Below, in pieces: positions 1 through 7,715 of a stretch of DNA of 14,756 nt. Position numbers and translations under genes: made by a program. The notes under the pieces are model-generated. The model saw only the letters and a list, made by a program, of their open reading frames with translations, was not told the DNA's origin and ran no database searches. The stretch is taken from NCBI GenBank assembly GCA_937892135.1, contig CALAUK010000218.1:1-14756 (forward strand), read 5' to 3'. The DNA comes from an uncultured Clostridia bacterium. GTDB lineage: Bacteria; Bacillota; Clostridia; UBA1381; UMGS1253. The stretch's first letter is position 1. Each line of letters opens with the position of its first letter.

Positions 1-1461
1 TCAGGTATTTTGTCTCAGGTTGTCCTGATTGCCCTGAGCTTTCTTCTTCCAAGACTTTATCTTGAAAATTTCGGTTCGGAGGTTAATGGAGTTCTATCTA
101 CAATAAAGCAGATTTTTGTATATATGCTTTTGCTTGAGTCAGGTGTAGGACTTGCTACCACACAGGCATTATATAAGCCCGTTGCCGAGAAAAATCATAA
201 CAAGATAAGCTCTGTTATCTCAGCAACTCATAGTTACTATGTTAAAGTTGGTATCATATATGCTATTATCGTACTTTTAATCGCTTTGGTGTATGAGTAT
301 ATTATACCCTCGAACATTGAGCCCGGTGTGATATTCGGAATTGTAATACTTACTGCTTTGCCTGCGCTCTTTAGTTATTTTGTACAAGCTAAATACAGAA
401 TACTCTTAGAGGTTGACGGCAGAAAATATGTTATAACAAATTCTGAGACAGTTCTGCAGCTGGTATCAAATGTTGCCAAAATACTTGTCATATTACTTAC
501 AAACAATCTTGTGCTGATGCAACTTGTGTATTGCATATTGTCACTTTTGCAACTTTTCTACATATATGTTCACGCAAAACGAAGATATGAATGGTTAAGT
601 GTTAATGCCGAGCCTGATTATGAGGCAATTTCTCAAAGGAAATCTGTTTTGGTTCATCAGGTTTCGGGAATGGTATTCAACAATACAGATGTTTTGCTAT
701 TGTCTTTTTTGTGCGATTTCAAAGTGGTTAGTGTTTATACTATTTATAACATCTTCTTTTCGCAGATTCAGACATTTATTACAAGTATTATTTCGGGGTT
801 CAGTTTTGCCCTCGGTCAGATGTTCCATACAGACAGAGCAAAATTTATAAAGGTATATAACGTCTACGAAACATTTTATATTATGGCAACCTTTATTATT
901 TATACTTTGATGGCAGTGTTTTTGCTGCCGCTTATTCAAATATACACAAAAGGAATAAACGATGCAAACTACACAAATACGCTTTTAGTAATTCTTTTTG
1001 TTGTTATGAACCTTTTATCAAACGGTAAGCTTCCTTCAAACCATGTTCTTGAATATTCGGGAAAATTTGAAGAAACACGTTCCCATGCAATTTGGGAAAT
1101 GATTATAAATATCGCAGTTTCAATAGTTTCAATTTTGAAATGGGGAATTTGCGGTGCAATAATCGGCACAATTGTTGCGCTTTTATACAGAGGTGCAATG
1201 ATGATTTATTATTCAAACAAAAAAGTGCTTGGCAGAGGAATGTTCCATACATATAAGCTTTGGATAGTAAACGGAGCAGTTTTTGTACTTATAATGGCAA
1301 TCTTTTTTGTAGACAGTTTCAGCGGTCTTTCATTTATCAGGCTATTTATAAAAGGAATCATCCATTCTCTTTGGATAGTGCCTTTGTACATAGGAGTAAA
1401 CTTTATATTTTTCAAAAGAGCATTTAAAAACTTAATTGAATTATGGAGGAATAAAGCATGA
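1..1461 (+). CDS. Polysaccharide repeat-unit flippase (Wzx-like, MOP/MATE superfamily), 5' end cut off by window
   Basis: An integral membrane protein of the polysaccharide transporter family, expected to move undecaprenyl-diphosphate-linked repeat units across the cytoplasmic membrane. The frame is open to the left edge. The first in-frame start-like codon, TTG at 10-12, lies inside the typical first helix, just before the family-like segment LPRLYLENFGSEVNGVLSTI (Wzx proteins usually show a 'LPR...FG.E.NG' stretch here), so the true start is upstream and roughly 20-30 residues are probably missing. About 486 residues are visible, close to the usual 480-520. They are strongly hydrophobic in many segments separated by short Lys/Arg-rich loops, and the end is basic (LIELWRNKA). 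The stop overlaps the next start as ATGA (1458-1461), implying translational coupling. The MOP-family assignment is firm; the substrate is unknown. Confidence 0.92.
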   Translation, partial: SGILSQVVLIALSFLLPRLYLENFGSEVNGVLSTIKQIFVYMLLLESGVGLATTQALYKPVAEKNHNKISSVISATHSYYVKVGIIYAIIVLLIALVYEYIIPSNIEPGVIFGIVILTALPALFSYFVQAKYRILLEVDGRKYVITNSETVLQLVSNVAKILVILLTNNLVLMQLVYCILSLLQLFYIYVHAKRRYEWLSVNAEPDYEAISQRKSVLVHQVSGMVFNNTDVLLLSFLCDFKVVSVYTIYNIFFSQIQTFITSIISGFSFALGQMFHTDRAKFIKVYNVYETFYIMATFIIYTLMAVFLLPLIQIYTKGINDANYTNTLLVILFVVMNLLSNGKLPSNHVLEYSGKFEETRSHAIWEMIINIAVSIVSILKWGICGAIIGTIVALLYRGAMMIYYSNKKVLGRGMFHTYKLWIVNGAVFVLIMAIFFVDSFSGLSFIRLFIKGIIHSLWIVPLYIGVNFIFFKRAFKNLIELWRNKA

Positions 1462-2189
1462 GTATTCCAAAAGTGATTCACTATTGTTGGTTTGGAAAAG
1501 GCGAAATGCCGCGCCTTGCAAAAAAATGTATTAAAAGCTGGGAAAAATATTGCCCGGATTATAAGATAATCTGCTGGAGCGAGGAAAACTTTGATTTTAA
1601 TAAAAACAGATATGTAAAAGAGGCTTATGAGTCGGGAAAGTGGGCTTTTGTAAGCGATTATGTAAGGCTTAAGGCAGTTTATGAAATGGGCGGTATATAT
1701 CTTGATACAGATGTTGAAATTATAAAACCTATTGATGATTTAACAAAACAGGGTTTTATGGGTTTTGATGAAAAAGGCATAGTTGCAACAGGGCTTGGCT
1801 TTGGTGCTGAGAAAAAAAATGAACTTATTGGTGAAATGCTTAAAGATTATGACGATATTGGTTTTATTCTGCCTGATAATTCATTTGATTTAACTCCGTG
1901 CCCTGACAGAAATACTAAAACACTTCAAAGGCTCGGTATGAACACTGAGGTTAAAGACCAGGTCTTTATGGGAATTCAATTTTTGCCCCGTGATTATCTT
2001 TGTCCTATGGATTATTATACAGGAAAAATCGATATAACTGAAAACACATATTCAATTCATCATTATAATGCATCCTGGACATCGAAAAAAACAAAGAGAA
2101 CAACTGCGATAAAAAGACTTATCGGAGTTAAGATGTACAATAAACTGTACGGAAAAATTTTGCATAAGCTAAAATGGTTGGAGTGGTAA
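1458..2189 (+). CDS. GT32-type glycosyltransferase with DXD motif
   Basis: A 243-residue cytoplasmic sugar transferase of the 'glycosyltransferase sugar-binding region containing DXD' (GT32) group common in capsule loci. It opens with the family-typical IPKVIHYCWFGKGEMP (residues 3-18). Next come KSWEKYCPDY (26-35), SDYVR (66-70) and GGIYLDTDVE (78-87), where D83 and D85 form the metal/nucleotide-sugar-binding DXD. The segment SIHHYNASW, about 35 residues before the end, is also typical. No membrane span is visible. A GGAGGA ribosome site at 1445-1450 sits 7 bases before the ATG, and the ATG overlaps the flippase stop by 4 bases. It should add one sugar to the lipid-linked repeat unit; donor and linkage cannot be read from the sequence. 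Confidence 0.92.
   Translation: MSIPKVIHYCWFGKGEMPRLAKKCIKSWEKYCPDYKIICWSEENFDFNKNRYVKEAYESGKWAFVSDYVRLKAVYEMGGIYLDTDVEIIKPIDDLTKQGFMGFDEKGIVATGLGFGAEKKNELIGEMLKDYDDIGFILPDNSFDLTPCPDRNTKTLQRLGMNTEVKDQVFMGIQFLPRDYLCPMDYYTGKIDITENTYSIHHYNASWTSKKTKRTTAIKRLIGVKMYNKLYGKILHKLKWLEW
2180..2183 (+). promoter_or_regulatory. Ribosome binding site favouring a TTG start at 2192
   Basis: GGAG at 2180-2183 stands 8 bases before an in-frame TTG (2192-2194), which is 2 bases past the preceding stop codon. The upstream ATG at 2174 would overlap the preceding gene by 16 bases and has no purine-rich site before it. TTG is also the start best supported at 12251, so this organism appears to use it. Confidence 0.5.
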
Positions 2190-2191
2190 TT

Positions 2192-3715
2192 TTGCCTGAG
2201 AAAACATTTGAAAAATTAAAAAATTTAAATAAGCAGTCTGTAATATGCTTTGTTTCTGCGCTTATAGTAGGATTTTTGTCGCATATGTACAAGATTTCAA
2301 ACTGGCTCCCTAATTGGGACAGTATTGTGTTCAGGTATGATGCGCAGAATATGACGGGACTGGGAAGATGGTTTCTGTCCGTTGTAAGCAGCATGACATC
2401 TTTTTATGACCTGCCGTTTTTAAATGGTGTTATAGCTATTTTGCTTTATGCTTTTGGCGCAGTATGTATTATAAAAATGTTTGATGTTAAAAGCAATATA
2501 ACTGCGGCAATAGTGGGAGCGACTATAATAAGTTTTCCGGCAGTAACTTCAACACTTATGTATAATTATGTTGCCGATGCATATGGGGTAGCTTTCCTGC
2601 TATCTTGTCTTGCAGCATATTTTCTTACAAAAGAAAAAACGAGATATATTATTATTGCGATAATTTTTATTGCATTATCCTCGGGAATTTATCAGGCATA
2701 CATAACAGTTACAATAATGCTTGTTTTGTGCTATCTTATAAGCCGAGCGGTATTTGAGAAAGAAAACACAAAAAGTCTTATTAAAAAGAGCTTAAAATAT
2801 ATTTTTGCAGGTGCCATGGGAGAAATTTTGTACTATGGGATTTTGCTTGCGATACTGAAAATAAGCGGGACGGAGCTTCTGGATTATCAGGGGGCAAGCA
2901 GCTTTTCTCTTGCTGATATGAATATCCGGGCATCTGTTTATCTGTCTCTTTACGAATTTTTTGAATATTTCTTCGATTTTTCAAAGGGAATTAGTATTTT
3001 TTCTCTTTTAAACATCGTAATAGTTTCATTTACTGGAATTTTATATGTTTACAGTATGATTAAAAACAAGGTGTATGCAAAAATGCCGTTGCTTCTTGTC
3101 TTGTTTCTGGCATTGCCGTTTGGTGCATCGGTGCTTCTTTTTATAAACTCAGATGTTATATACCATAATCTTATGAAAATGGGATATGCGGTATTTTATA
3201 TTTTCTTTATTCTTCTTTATGAAAAGATTGAAATTAAAAGAGAAGATATCAAAAGATGGGTAATACTTATTATTTCTGTTATTCTTATATTAAATCAGGT
3301 GGTTATAGCAAATGTAAGTTATCATAAAGCACAAATGGCTTATGAAAAATCTTACGGGACACTTATAAGAATTGCAGACAGAGCGGAAAAAGCAGAAGAT
3401 GGTGAAAAGTGCGAAAAGCTTCTTGTGATAGGTGCTCTTGAAAACAGCAAGAACTATTTTTCAAATTTGCCACCTGAAATCACAGGCATTACCGACGGAT
3501 ATATTTTAAGGGCCGATGATGAATCGGTAGGGCAGAGTGTGTTATGCAGTGCATTAAATGATTACTGCGGAAAAAATTATAAATTTTTAAGCGGCGAAGA
3601 AAAACAAGAGCTTCTTAAAAAGGAAGAAATAAAAAATATGGGAGTATGGCCTTCTAATGATTCGGTTAAAAAAGTTGACGGTATTCTCATAATAAAACTT
3701 GGAAGTGAATTATGA
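2192..3715 (+). CDS. GtrII-type (glucosyl transferase GtrII family) multi-span membrane glycosyltransferase
   Basis: About 507 residues from the TTG start (513 if the ATG at 2174 is used). The layout matches the GtrII family: a short basic N-terminus, a membrane helix around residues 15-33, the loop NWLPNWDSI (37-45; D43 is a candidate catalytic acid), TGLGRWF (55-61), the helix-lining FPAVTSTLMYNYVADAYG stretch, SSGIYQAYI, several further helices, and a C-terminal soluble segment of about 120 residues ending MGVWPSNDSVKKVDGILIIK. These are recurrent features of the 'glucosyltransferase domain-containing' family as I recall it. Such enzymes use polyprenyl-phosphate sugars outside the membrane to decorate a polymer, so this gene probably adds a side-branch sugar. 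The actual sugar is unknown. The stop overlaps the next gene as ATGA at 3712-3715. Confidence 0.82.
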   Translation: MPEKTFEKLKNLNKQSVICFVSALIVGFLSHMYKISNWLPNWDSIVFRYDAQNMTGLGRWFLSVVSSMTSFYDLPFLNGVIAILLYAFGAVCIIKMFDVKSNITAAIVGATIISFPAVTSTLMYNYVADAYGVAFLLSCLAAYFLTKEKTRYIIIAIIFIALSSGIYQAYITVTIMLVLCYLISRAVFEKENTKSLIKKSLKYIFAGAMGEILYYGILLAILKISGTELLDYQGASSFSLADMNIRASVYLSLYEFFEYFFDFSKGISIFSLLNIVIVSFTGILYVYSMIKNKVYAKMPLLLVLFLALPFGASVLLFINSDVIYHNLMKMGYAVFYIFFILLYEKIEIKREDIKRWVILIISVILILNQVVIANVSYHKAQMAYEKSYGTLIRIADRAEKAEDGEKCEKLLVIGALENSKNYFSNLPPEITGITDGYILRADDESVGQSVLCSALNDYCGKNYKFLSGEEKQELLKKEEIKNMGVWPSNDSVKKVDGILIIKLGSEL

Positions 3716-4539
3716 TATATATTTGTGCAGATGATTTCGGGCTTTCAAAGGAAAGCAGCAAAAGAATAGAGGAGTGCATCTTTGAGGGAGGACTTAACAA
3801 AGTAAGCATTATGCCTAATACCCCTTTTGCAGGGCAAAGCATAAAAAATGCTGTTCCTTCATTACACCTTAATCTTGTTGAAGGAAAACCTCTTTCGAAA
3901 AATACAGACACTCTTATAACAGAAAACGGATATTTTAAGTATTCTTTTGGAGGTCTTCTTTTAAAATCTGTATTTCCTTCAAAAAAGTTTAAACTTGAGC
4001 TTGAGGAGGAAATAAAAGAGCAACTTGATTTTTATATAAAAAATATTTCACCGGGCAAGCCGCTTATGGTTGACAGCCATCAGCATGTTCATATGATACC
4101 GCTGATATTTAAAACTCTTATGAAAGCCTTAAAAGATTCGGGGGCGGATGTAAAATATGTCCGTATTCCGTCTGAACCTTTGATGCCGTATATAAAAGCA
4201 GTTTCGCTTTATTTGACATATAACCCCGTAAATATAATAAAGCAGTGGGTTTTAAAATTCCTGGCATTTCTAAACAGAAAAGAAATTAAAAAAGCAGGGA
4301 TTGCCCCGTCCTACTTTATGGGAGTTTTGTTTTCCGGAAAAATGGATGAAAGAGTTTTAAAGGTTTTGCCATATTATAAAAAGCTTTCTGAGAAAAGAGA
4401 TATAGAAATTCTTTTCCATCCCGGCTTTATAAGAAAAGACGAACCTATTTTTGATGCAAACAAAAAAGGTTTTGTTGATTTCTATTTGTCGGAGGGCAGA
4501 AAAGAAGAATATGATTTTATTAAAAGAGGTGTTTTGTAA
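3712..4539 (+). CDS. YdjC/ChbG-family carbohydrate deacetylase
   Basis: A 275-residue protein of the YdjC-like (ChbG/HpnK) family, metal-dependent deacetylases acting on N-acetylated sugars such as chito-oligosaccharides or lipid-linked GlcNAc. Visible motifs: ICADDFGLS at 4-12 (D7/D8, metal/catalytic acid), LHLNL at 51-55 (H52) and MVDSHQHVHMIP at 119-130 (H123, H125 and H127), together supplying the Asp and His ligands expected. FHPGFI at 235-240 gives the C-terminal active-site His. There is no signal peptide, so it should act in the cytoplasm. Length is normal for the family. In this locus the likely substrate is an N-acetyl-hexosamine in the lipid-linked repeat unit or its precursor, as HpnK does in hopanoid synthesis; this is inference. 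Start and stop codons overlap both neighbours (ATGA before, TAATG after). Confidence 0.86.
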   Translation: MIYICADDFGLSKESSKRIEECIFEGGLNKVSIMPNTPFAGQSIKNAVPSLHLNLVEGKPLSKNTDTLITENGYFKYSFGGLLLKSVFPSKKFKLELEEEIKEQLDFYIKNISPGKPLMVDSHQHVHMIPLIFKTLMKALKDSGADVKYVRIPSEPLMPYIKAVSLYLTYNPVNIIKQWVLKFLAFLNRKEIKKAGIAPSYFMGVLFSGKMDERVLKVLPYYKKLSEKRDIEILFHPGFIRKDEPIFDANKKGFVDFYLSEGRKEEYDFIKRGVL

Positions 4540-5219
4540 TGCCATTTCTTGAACGAGATAAGGTTGATGAAAGAACAAGGAATAAGCTTGATGAGCTTAT
4601 TGACAAGTCCTATGAAAACTACTGGGCTAAGAAGAGGCTTTTTGATATTTTCTTTGCGTCTCTTATTTTGCTTTTCTTTCTGCCTCTTATGATTATTATT
4701 TCTATAGTGATCGTTATTGATGACCCCACGGCAGGACCGTTTTACAAGCAGCTTCGCTGCGGCAGACACGGAGAAACATTTTATATGTATAAATTTAGAA
4801 CAATGAAGCCCGGAGCCGATAAAATGCTTGATGACCTTAAAGACAAAAATGAAATGGACGGGCCGGTTTTCAAAATGAAGGATGACCCCAGAATTACACG
4901 TGTGGGCAAATTTTTAAGAAAAGTTTCTCTTGATGAACTGATGCAGTTTTTTAATGTTTTCAAAGGAGATATGACTCTTGTTGGTCCTCGTCCGCCGCTT
5001 CCTGAAGAAGTAAAAAACTACACAGATTATCAAAGGCTTCGCCTTCATGTAACCCCGGGGATTACATGCACATGGCAGATTTCAAAAAACAGAAACGATA
5101 TCCCATTTGATGACTGGGTTGAAATGGATCTTGACTACATAGAAAACAGAACCTTCAAAGGTGATATTTTAATTATGCTTAAAACACCGATAGTTATGCT
5201 TTCGGCAACGGGCAGATAA
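4539..5219 (+). CDS. Undecaprenyl-phosphate phosphoglycosyl transferase (bacterial sugar transferase, monotopic)
   Basis: A 226-residue priming enzyme that transfers a sugar 1-phosphate to undecaprenyl phosphate, the first membrane step of repeat-unit assembly. It contains the conserved entry KKRLFDIFFA (31-40), a re-entrant hydrophobic helix of about 36-61 with P49 as the kink residue, YMYKFRTMKPGAD (82-94), DPRITRVGKFLRKVSLDEL (116-134; D132-E133 is the catalytic Asp-Glu dyad), FKGDMTLVGPRP (141-152) and TPGITCTWQ (172-180). It is the short PglC/WcaJ-catalytic-domain type without the extra membrane spans of long WbaP-like enzymes, but has about 30 extra hydrophilic residues at the N-terminus. 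The TAATG junction at 4537-4541 and the AAGAGG site at 4524-4529 support the start. The donor sugar cannot be fixed from sequence alone. It ends the first tightly packed block. Confidence 0.95.
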   Translation: MPFLERDKVDERTRNKLDELIDKSYENYWAKKRLFDIFFASLILLFFLPLMIIISIVIVIDDPTAGPFYKQLRCGRHGETFYMYKFRTMKPGADKMLDDLKDKNEMDGPVFKMKDDPRITRVGKFLRKVSLDELMQFFNVFKGDMTLVGPRPPLPEEVKNYTDYQRLRLHVTPGITCTWQISKNRNDIPFDDWVEMDLDYIENRTFKGDILIMLKTPIVMLSATGR

Positions 5220-5266
5220 ATAAAAAAACAGGAATTCCTTTCAGGCGTTCCGAGTATTAAAAAAGG

Positions 5267-5288
5267 CGAAAGAGATTATTCTCTTTCG
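5267..5288. repeat. Perfect 9-bp inverted repeat (hairpin) in the only large gap
   Basis: In the 84-base gap 5220-5303, CGAAAGAGA (5267-5275) and TCTCTTTCG (5280-5288) form a perfect 9-base-pair stem with a TTAT loop. On the + strand it is followed by GGTTTGGGAG, without a U-tract, so it is a poor + strand terminator. On the - strand the stem is followed by CC and six T (complement of A5259-A5264), which does look like a Rho-independent terminator. It lies only 4 bases before the GGGAG ribosome site (5293-5297) of the next gene. It could separate the two blocks, block antisense transcription, or tune translation or mRNA processing. The rest of the gap shows no clear promoter. Confidence 0.5.
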
Positions 5289-5303
5289 GTTTGGGAGATA
5301 AAG

Positions 5304-6485
5304 ATGAAAATAGCAATGTTAGGGCACAAGGTAGTTCCTTCCAGAAGAGGAGGAATTGAAAGAGTTTTAACAGCTCTATGTCCGGTGATGGCAGAAAAAG
5401 GGCTTGATATTACATTATATAACCGTTCTACAGACCTTGTGGAAGGTGAATACAAAGATGCTGTTTCAGACGGGAAATACAAAGGGATAAAGCTTAAAAA
5501 GGCTTTCTCGCTTAAATCAAGAGGTATCTCTGCGATGATGGCATCGTTTACGGGAGCAATTTGTGTTGCGCTCGGAAAATATGACATAGTGCATTTTCAC
5601 GCTGAAGGGCCTTGTGCGGCAATGTGGCTTGTAAAAATGTTTGGCAAAAAATGTGTTGCTACTGTTCATGGCCTTGACTGGCAAAGAGAAAAATGGGGCA
5701 AAGGTTTTGCTTCGAAGTATATAAAGTTCGGCGAAAAGGTTATGGTAAAGTATGCCGATGAGATAATAGTTTTAAGCGAAAGTGCAAAAAAGTATTTTAA
5801 AGACACTTACGGCAGGAAAACGGTAGTAATACATAACGGTATAGAAAAACCTGTTTTAAAGGAGGCTTTTGAAATAACAAAACGCTATGGCATAGAAAAA
5901 AACGGATACATAGCGATTGTTTCAAGGCTTACCGCTGAAAAAGGCATTCACTATCTTATAGAAGCCTATAACAATATAAAAACCGATAAAAAGCTTGTAA
6001 TTGCCGGTGATACAAGCGATACTGATGAATATGTAAAAATGCTTCAAAATATGGCAGCAGGAAATGAAAACATAATATTTACGGGCTTTATTTCGGGAGA
6101 TGTGCTCTGCGAGATATACAGTAATGCGTATGCTATATGTCTTCCTTCTGATATTGAGGGAATGTCACTTAGTCTGCTTGAAGCACTTTCATATAAAAAT
6201 GCGGTGCTTTGCTCTGATATTTCTGAAAATGCATCTGTTGCAGAAGACAAAGCTATGTATTTTGAAAAAGGAAATGTTGCTGACTTAACGGAAAAACTTC
6301 AGTATTTGTGTGATAACAAAGATGTGGCGGAAGAATACAAAGAACATTCAGATGAATTTGTATTAAATAAATATAAATGGAGCGATATTGCAGACGAAAC
6401 TGCAAAACTTTATGAAAAGGTGCTATCGGGAAAGGAGGGTAAAAGCTATGAGCCAGAAAATAAAAGAGAAACCATTTCAAGATAA
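5304..6485 (+). CDS. GT4 family glycosyltransferase (first of two)
   Basis: A 393-residue GT-B retaining glycosyltransferase. The N-terminal domain begins KIAMLGHKVVPSRRGGIE (2-19), the acceptor-side Gly-rich loop in a form often seen in rhamnosyl- or galactosyl-type GT4 enzymes of polysaccharide loci. IVHFHAEGP (95-103) and ATVHGLDWQREKWG (119-132) follow. The donor domain has VIHNGI (175-180), IVSRLTAEKGIHYLIEA (205-221) and the EX7E motif from E285 to E293 in DIEGMSLSLLEAL. It is cytoplasmic and presumably extends the lipid-linked unit. GGGAG at 5293-5297 lies 6 bases before the ATG. The C-terminal tail is polar and its last 38 bases overlap the start of the next gene, encoding that gene's ribosome site as well. 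Sugar specificity is unknown. Confidence 0.93.
   Translation: MKIAMLGHKVVPSRRGGIERVLTALCPVMAEKGLDITLYNRSTDLVEGEYKDAVSDGKYKGIKLKKAFSLKSRGISAMMASFTGAICVALGKYDIVHFHAEGPCAAMWLVKMFGKKCVATVHGLDWQREKWGKGFASKYIKFGEKVMVKYADEIIVLSESAKKYFKDTYGRKTVVIHNGIEKPVLKEAFEITKRYGIEKNGYIAIVSRLTAEKGIHYLIEAYNNIKTDKKLVIAGDTSDTDEYVKMLQNMAAGNENIIFTGFISGDVLCEIYSNAYAICLPSDIEGMSLSLLEALSYKNAVLCSDISENASVAEDKAMYFEKGNVADLTEKLQYLCDNKDVAEEYKEHSDEFVLNKYKWSDIADETAKLYEKVLSGKEGKSYEPENKRETISR
6434..6439 (+). promoter_or_regulatory. Ribosome binding site that sets the phosphoesterase start at 6448
   Basis: GGAGGG at 6434-6439 inside the 3' end of the preceding gene is 8 bases before the ATG at 6448. A longer in-frame reading from the ATG at 6388 would begin deeper inside the preceding gene, has no such site, and would add only residues that shadow the other frame. 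Confidence 0.8.
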
Positions 6486-7698
6486 TATCGGCGAAGAGCA
6501 AATTCTAGAAAACCTTAAAGAAAACTTGCCCGAAGAGGTTTATGAAAAGTGGGTTAAGTTTTTTACCTTTGAAAGAGTTACGAAAAAGAAAGCCGTTATA
6601 AGATACTCCGGAGAGGAGCCTTTTAAGGAATTCAAAAAGAAATATAAGAAAACTTTCTTAAAAGAGCTTGCCGCTACAGGTGTTCATTTTAAAAAGATAA
6701 AATTTCTTAAAGATAAAAAACGAAAAGCTAAAAAGCCTGTCAAAGAAAAAAGAAAAGGCAAAAAAGCAAAGGTTTTTAAATTTTTCTTTGTAAGCCTTGT
6801 GTTTGTAGCATTTACCGTATGTGTCCTGACTTTAAGCGTCAGCTATATTGCAAACAGGAACTTTGCCGAAACTTTTTACAGTGTAAGCAGCATAAAGGCG
6901 AATAATAACATAAGAGTTATTCAGATTTCTGATTTGCATAGTGCATCTTATGGAACGGGCAACGAAAAACTTATAGAGCGCATTAAGAGTTTAAAGCCTG
7001 ATATAATTGTTTACACGGGTGATTGCCTTGATTCAGAAGACAATGCCGGAACAAATGTACTGGCTCTTACAAGAGCTCTTTCTTCTGTTGCACCTTCATA
7101 TTACATTTACGGAAATAACGAAGTGGAAAAGTATTATGATGTTAAGCTTTCGCAAAAAGAACTTGATAAGAAATTCGGCTTCACAAATGAAACGAGGCAG
7201 CCTTCAGAACTTACTCAAATCACTGATGAATTTGAAAAGAAGATTGAAGCGTGTGGAACTAAGGTTTTGAAAAATGAGTTTGAAACAATTAAGGTAGGAA
7301 AAACCGAAATTGACATTTACGGAGTTTTAACATCAAATCCTTCGGCATTCTGGTCATATTCGGGAGAAAGTTTTGATAAATTCATTTTTGAAAACACAAA
7401 TCATCTTAAAATTATGGCAATTCACGAGCCATTTATTTTCCAGGAGTATACTCCTGACACCTTTGGTGATATTTTAATGTGCGGACATACCCATGGCGGA
7501 ACATTTAAAGTTCCAATGCTTGGCCCTCTTTATACCCATGAGGGCGGATTGTTTCCCCAAAGAAAAGGTGATTATGTTTACGGAAGATACGATGTTTCCG
7601 GTGCGCCGCTTATAGTAAGCTCGGGGCTTGAAAACAAGAATCCCTTAAGAATTAATAACAAGCCCGAACTTGTTATTATTGATATAAGCAGATTTTAA
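6448..7698 (+). CDS. Membrane-anchored metallophosphoesterase with N-terminal DnaA-domain-I-like region
   Basis: 416 residues in three parts. Residues ~17-87 are a small charged domain with the pattern ILENLKENLPEEVYEKW (19-35) ... Y66 ... IKFL (84-87), resembling DnaA domain I. Residues ~88-110 are a Lys/Arg-rich linker and ~110-133 a single membrane helix; charge puts the N-terminus in the cytoplasm and the rest outside. Residues ~155-412 are a calcineurin-like phosphoesterase of the YkuE-like type: ISDLHS (160-165; D162, H164), YTGDCLD (189-195; D192), GNNE (222-225), AIHEP (324-328; H326), CGHTHGG (345-351; H347, H349) and a C-terminal GLENKNPLRINNKPELVI. Metal ligands are present, but the usual GNH(D/E) is GNNE, so the catalytic His is replaced by Asn. 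In this locus it might act on lipid-linked (pyro)phosphates outside the membrane; that is inference. Starts inside the preceding gene (38-base overlap). Confidence 0.87.
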   Translation: MSQKIKEKPFQDNIGEEQILENLKENLPEEVYEKWVKFFTFERVTKKKAVIRYSGEEPFKEFKKKYKKTFLKELAATGVHFKKIKFLKDKKRKAKKPVKEKRKGKKAKVFKFFFVSLVFVAFTVCVLTLSVSYIANRNFAETFYSVSSIKANNNIRVIQISDLHSASYGTGNEKLIERIKSLKPDIIVYTGDCLDSEDNAGTNVLALTRALSSVAPSYYIYGNNEVEKYYDVKLSQKELDKKFGFTNETRQPSELTQITDEFEKKIEACGTKVLKNEFETIKVGKTEIDIYGVLTSNPSAFWSYSGESFDKFIFENTNHLKIMAIHEPFIFQEYTPDTFGDILMCGHTHGGTFKVPMLGPLYTHEGGLFPQRKGDYVYGRYDVSGAPLIVSSGLENKNPLRINNKPELVIIDISRF

Positions 7699-7715
7699 GG
7701 AAAGGAAGGTATTAT

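Noticed and set aside
599..850. Small overlapping + strand frame inside the flippase gene
   Set aside because: Different frame within a clear transporter gene, no ribosome site, and a composition that reflects the overlapping hydrophobic coding sequence.
5267..5288. Rho-independent terminator for the first block on the + strand
   Set aside because: The stem is followed by GGTTTGGGAG rather than a T run, so + strand termination is not supported; kept only as a hairpin.
6388..6447. Longer N-terminus for the phosphoesterase starting at the ATG 6388
   Set aside because: No ribosome site, lies wholly within the GT4 gene, and the ATG at 6448 has GGAGGG at ideal spacing.
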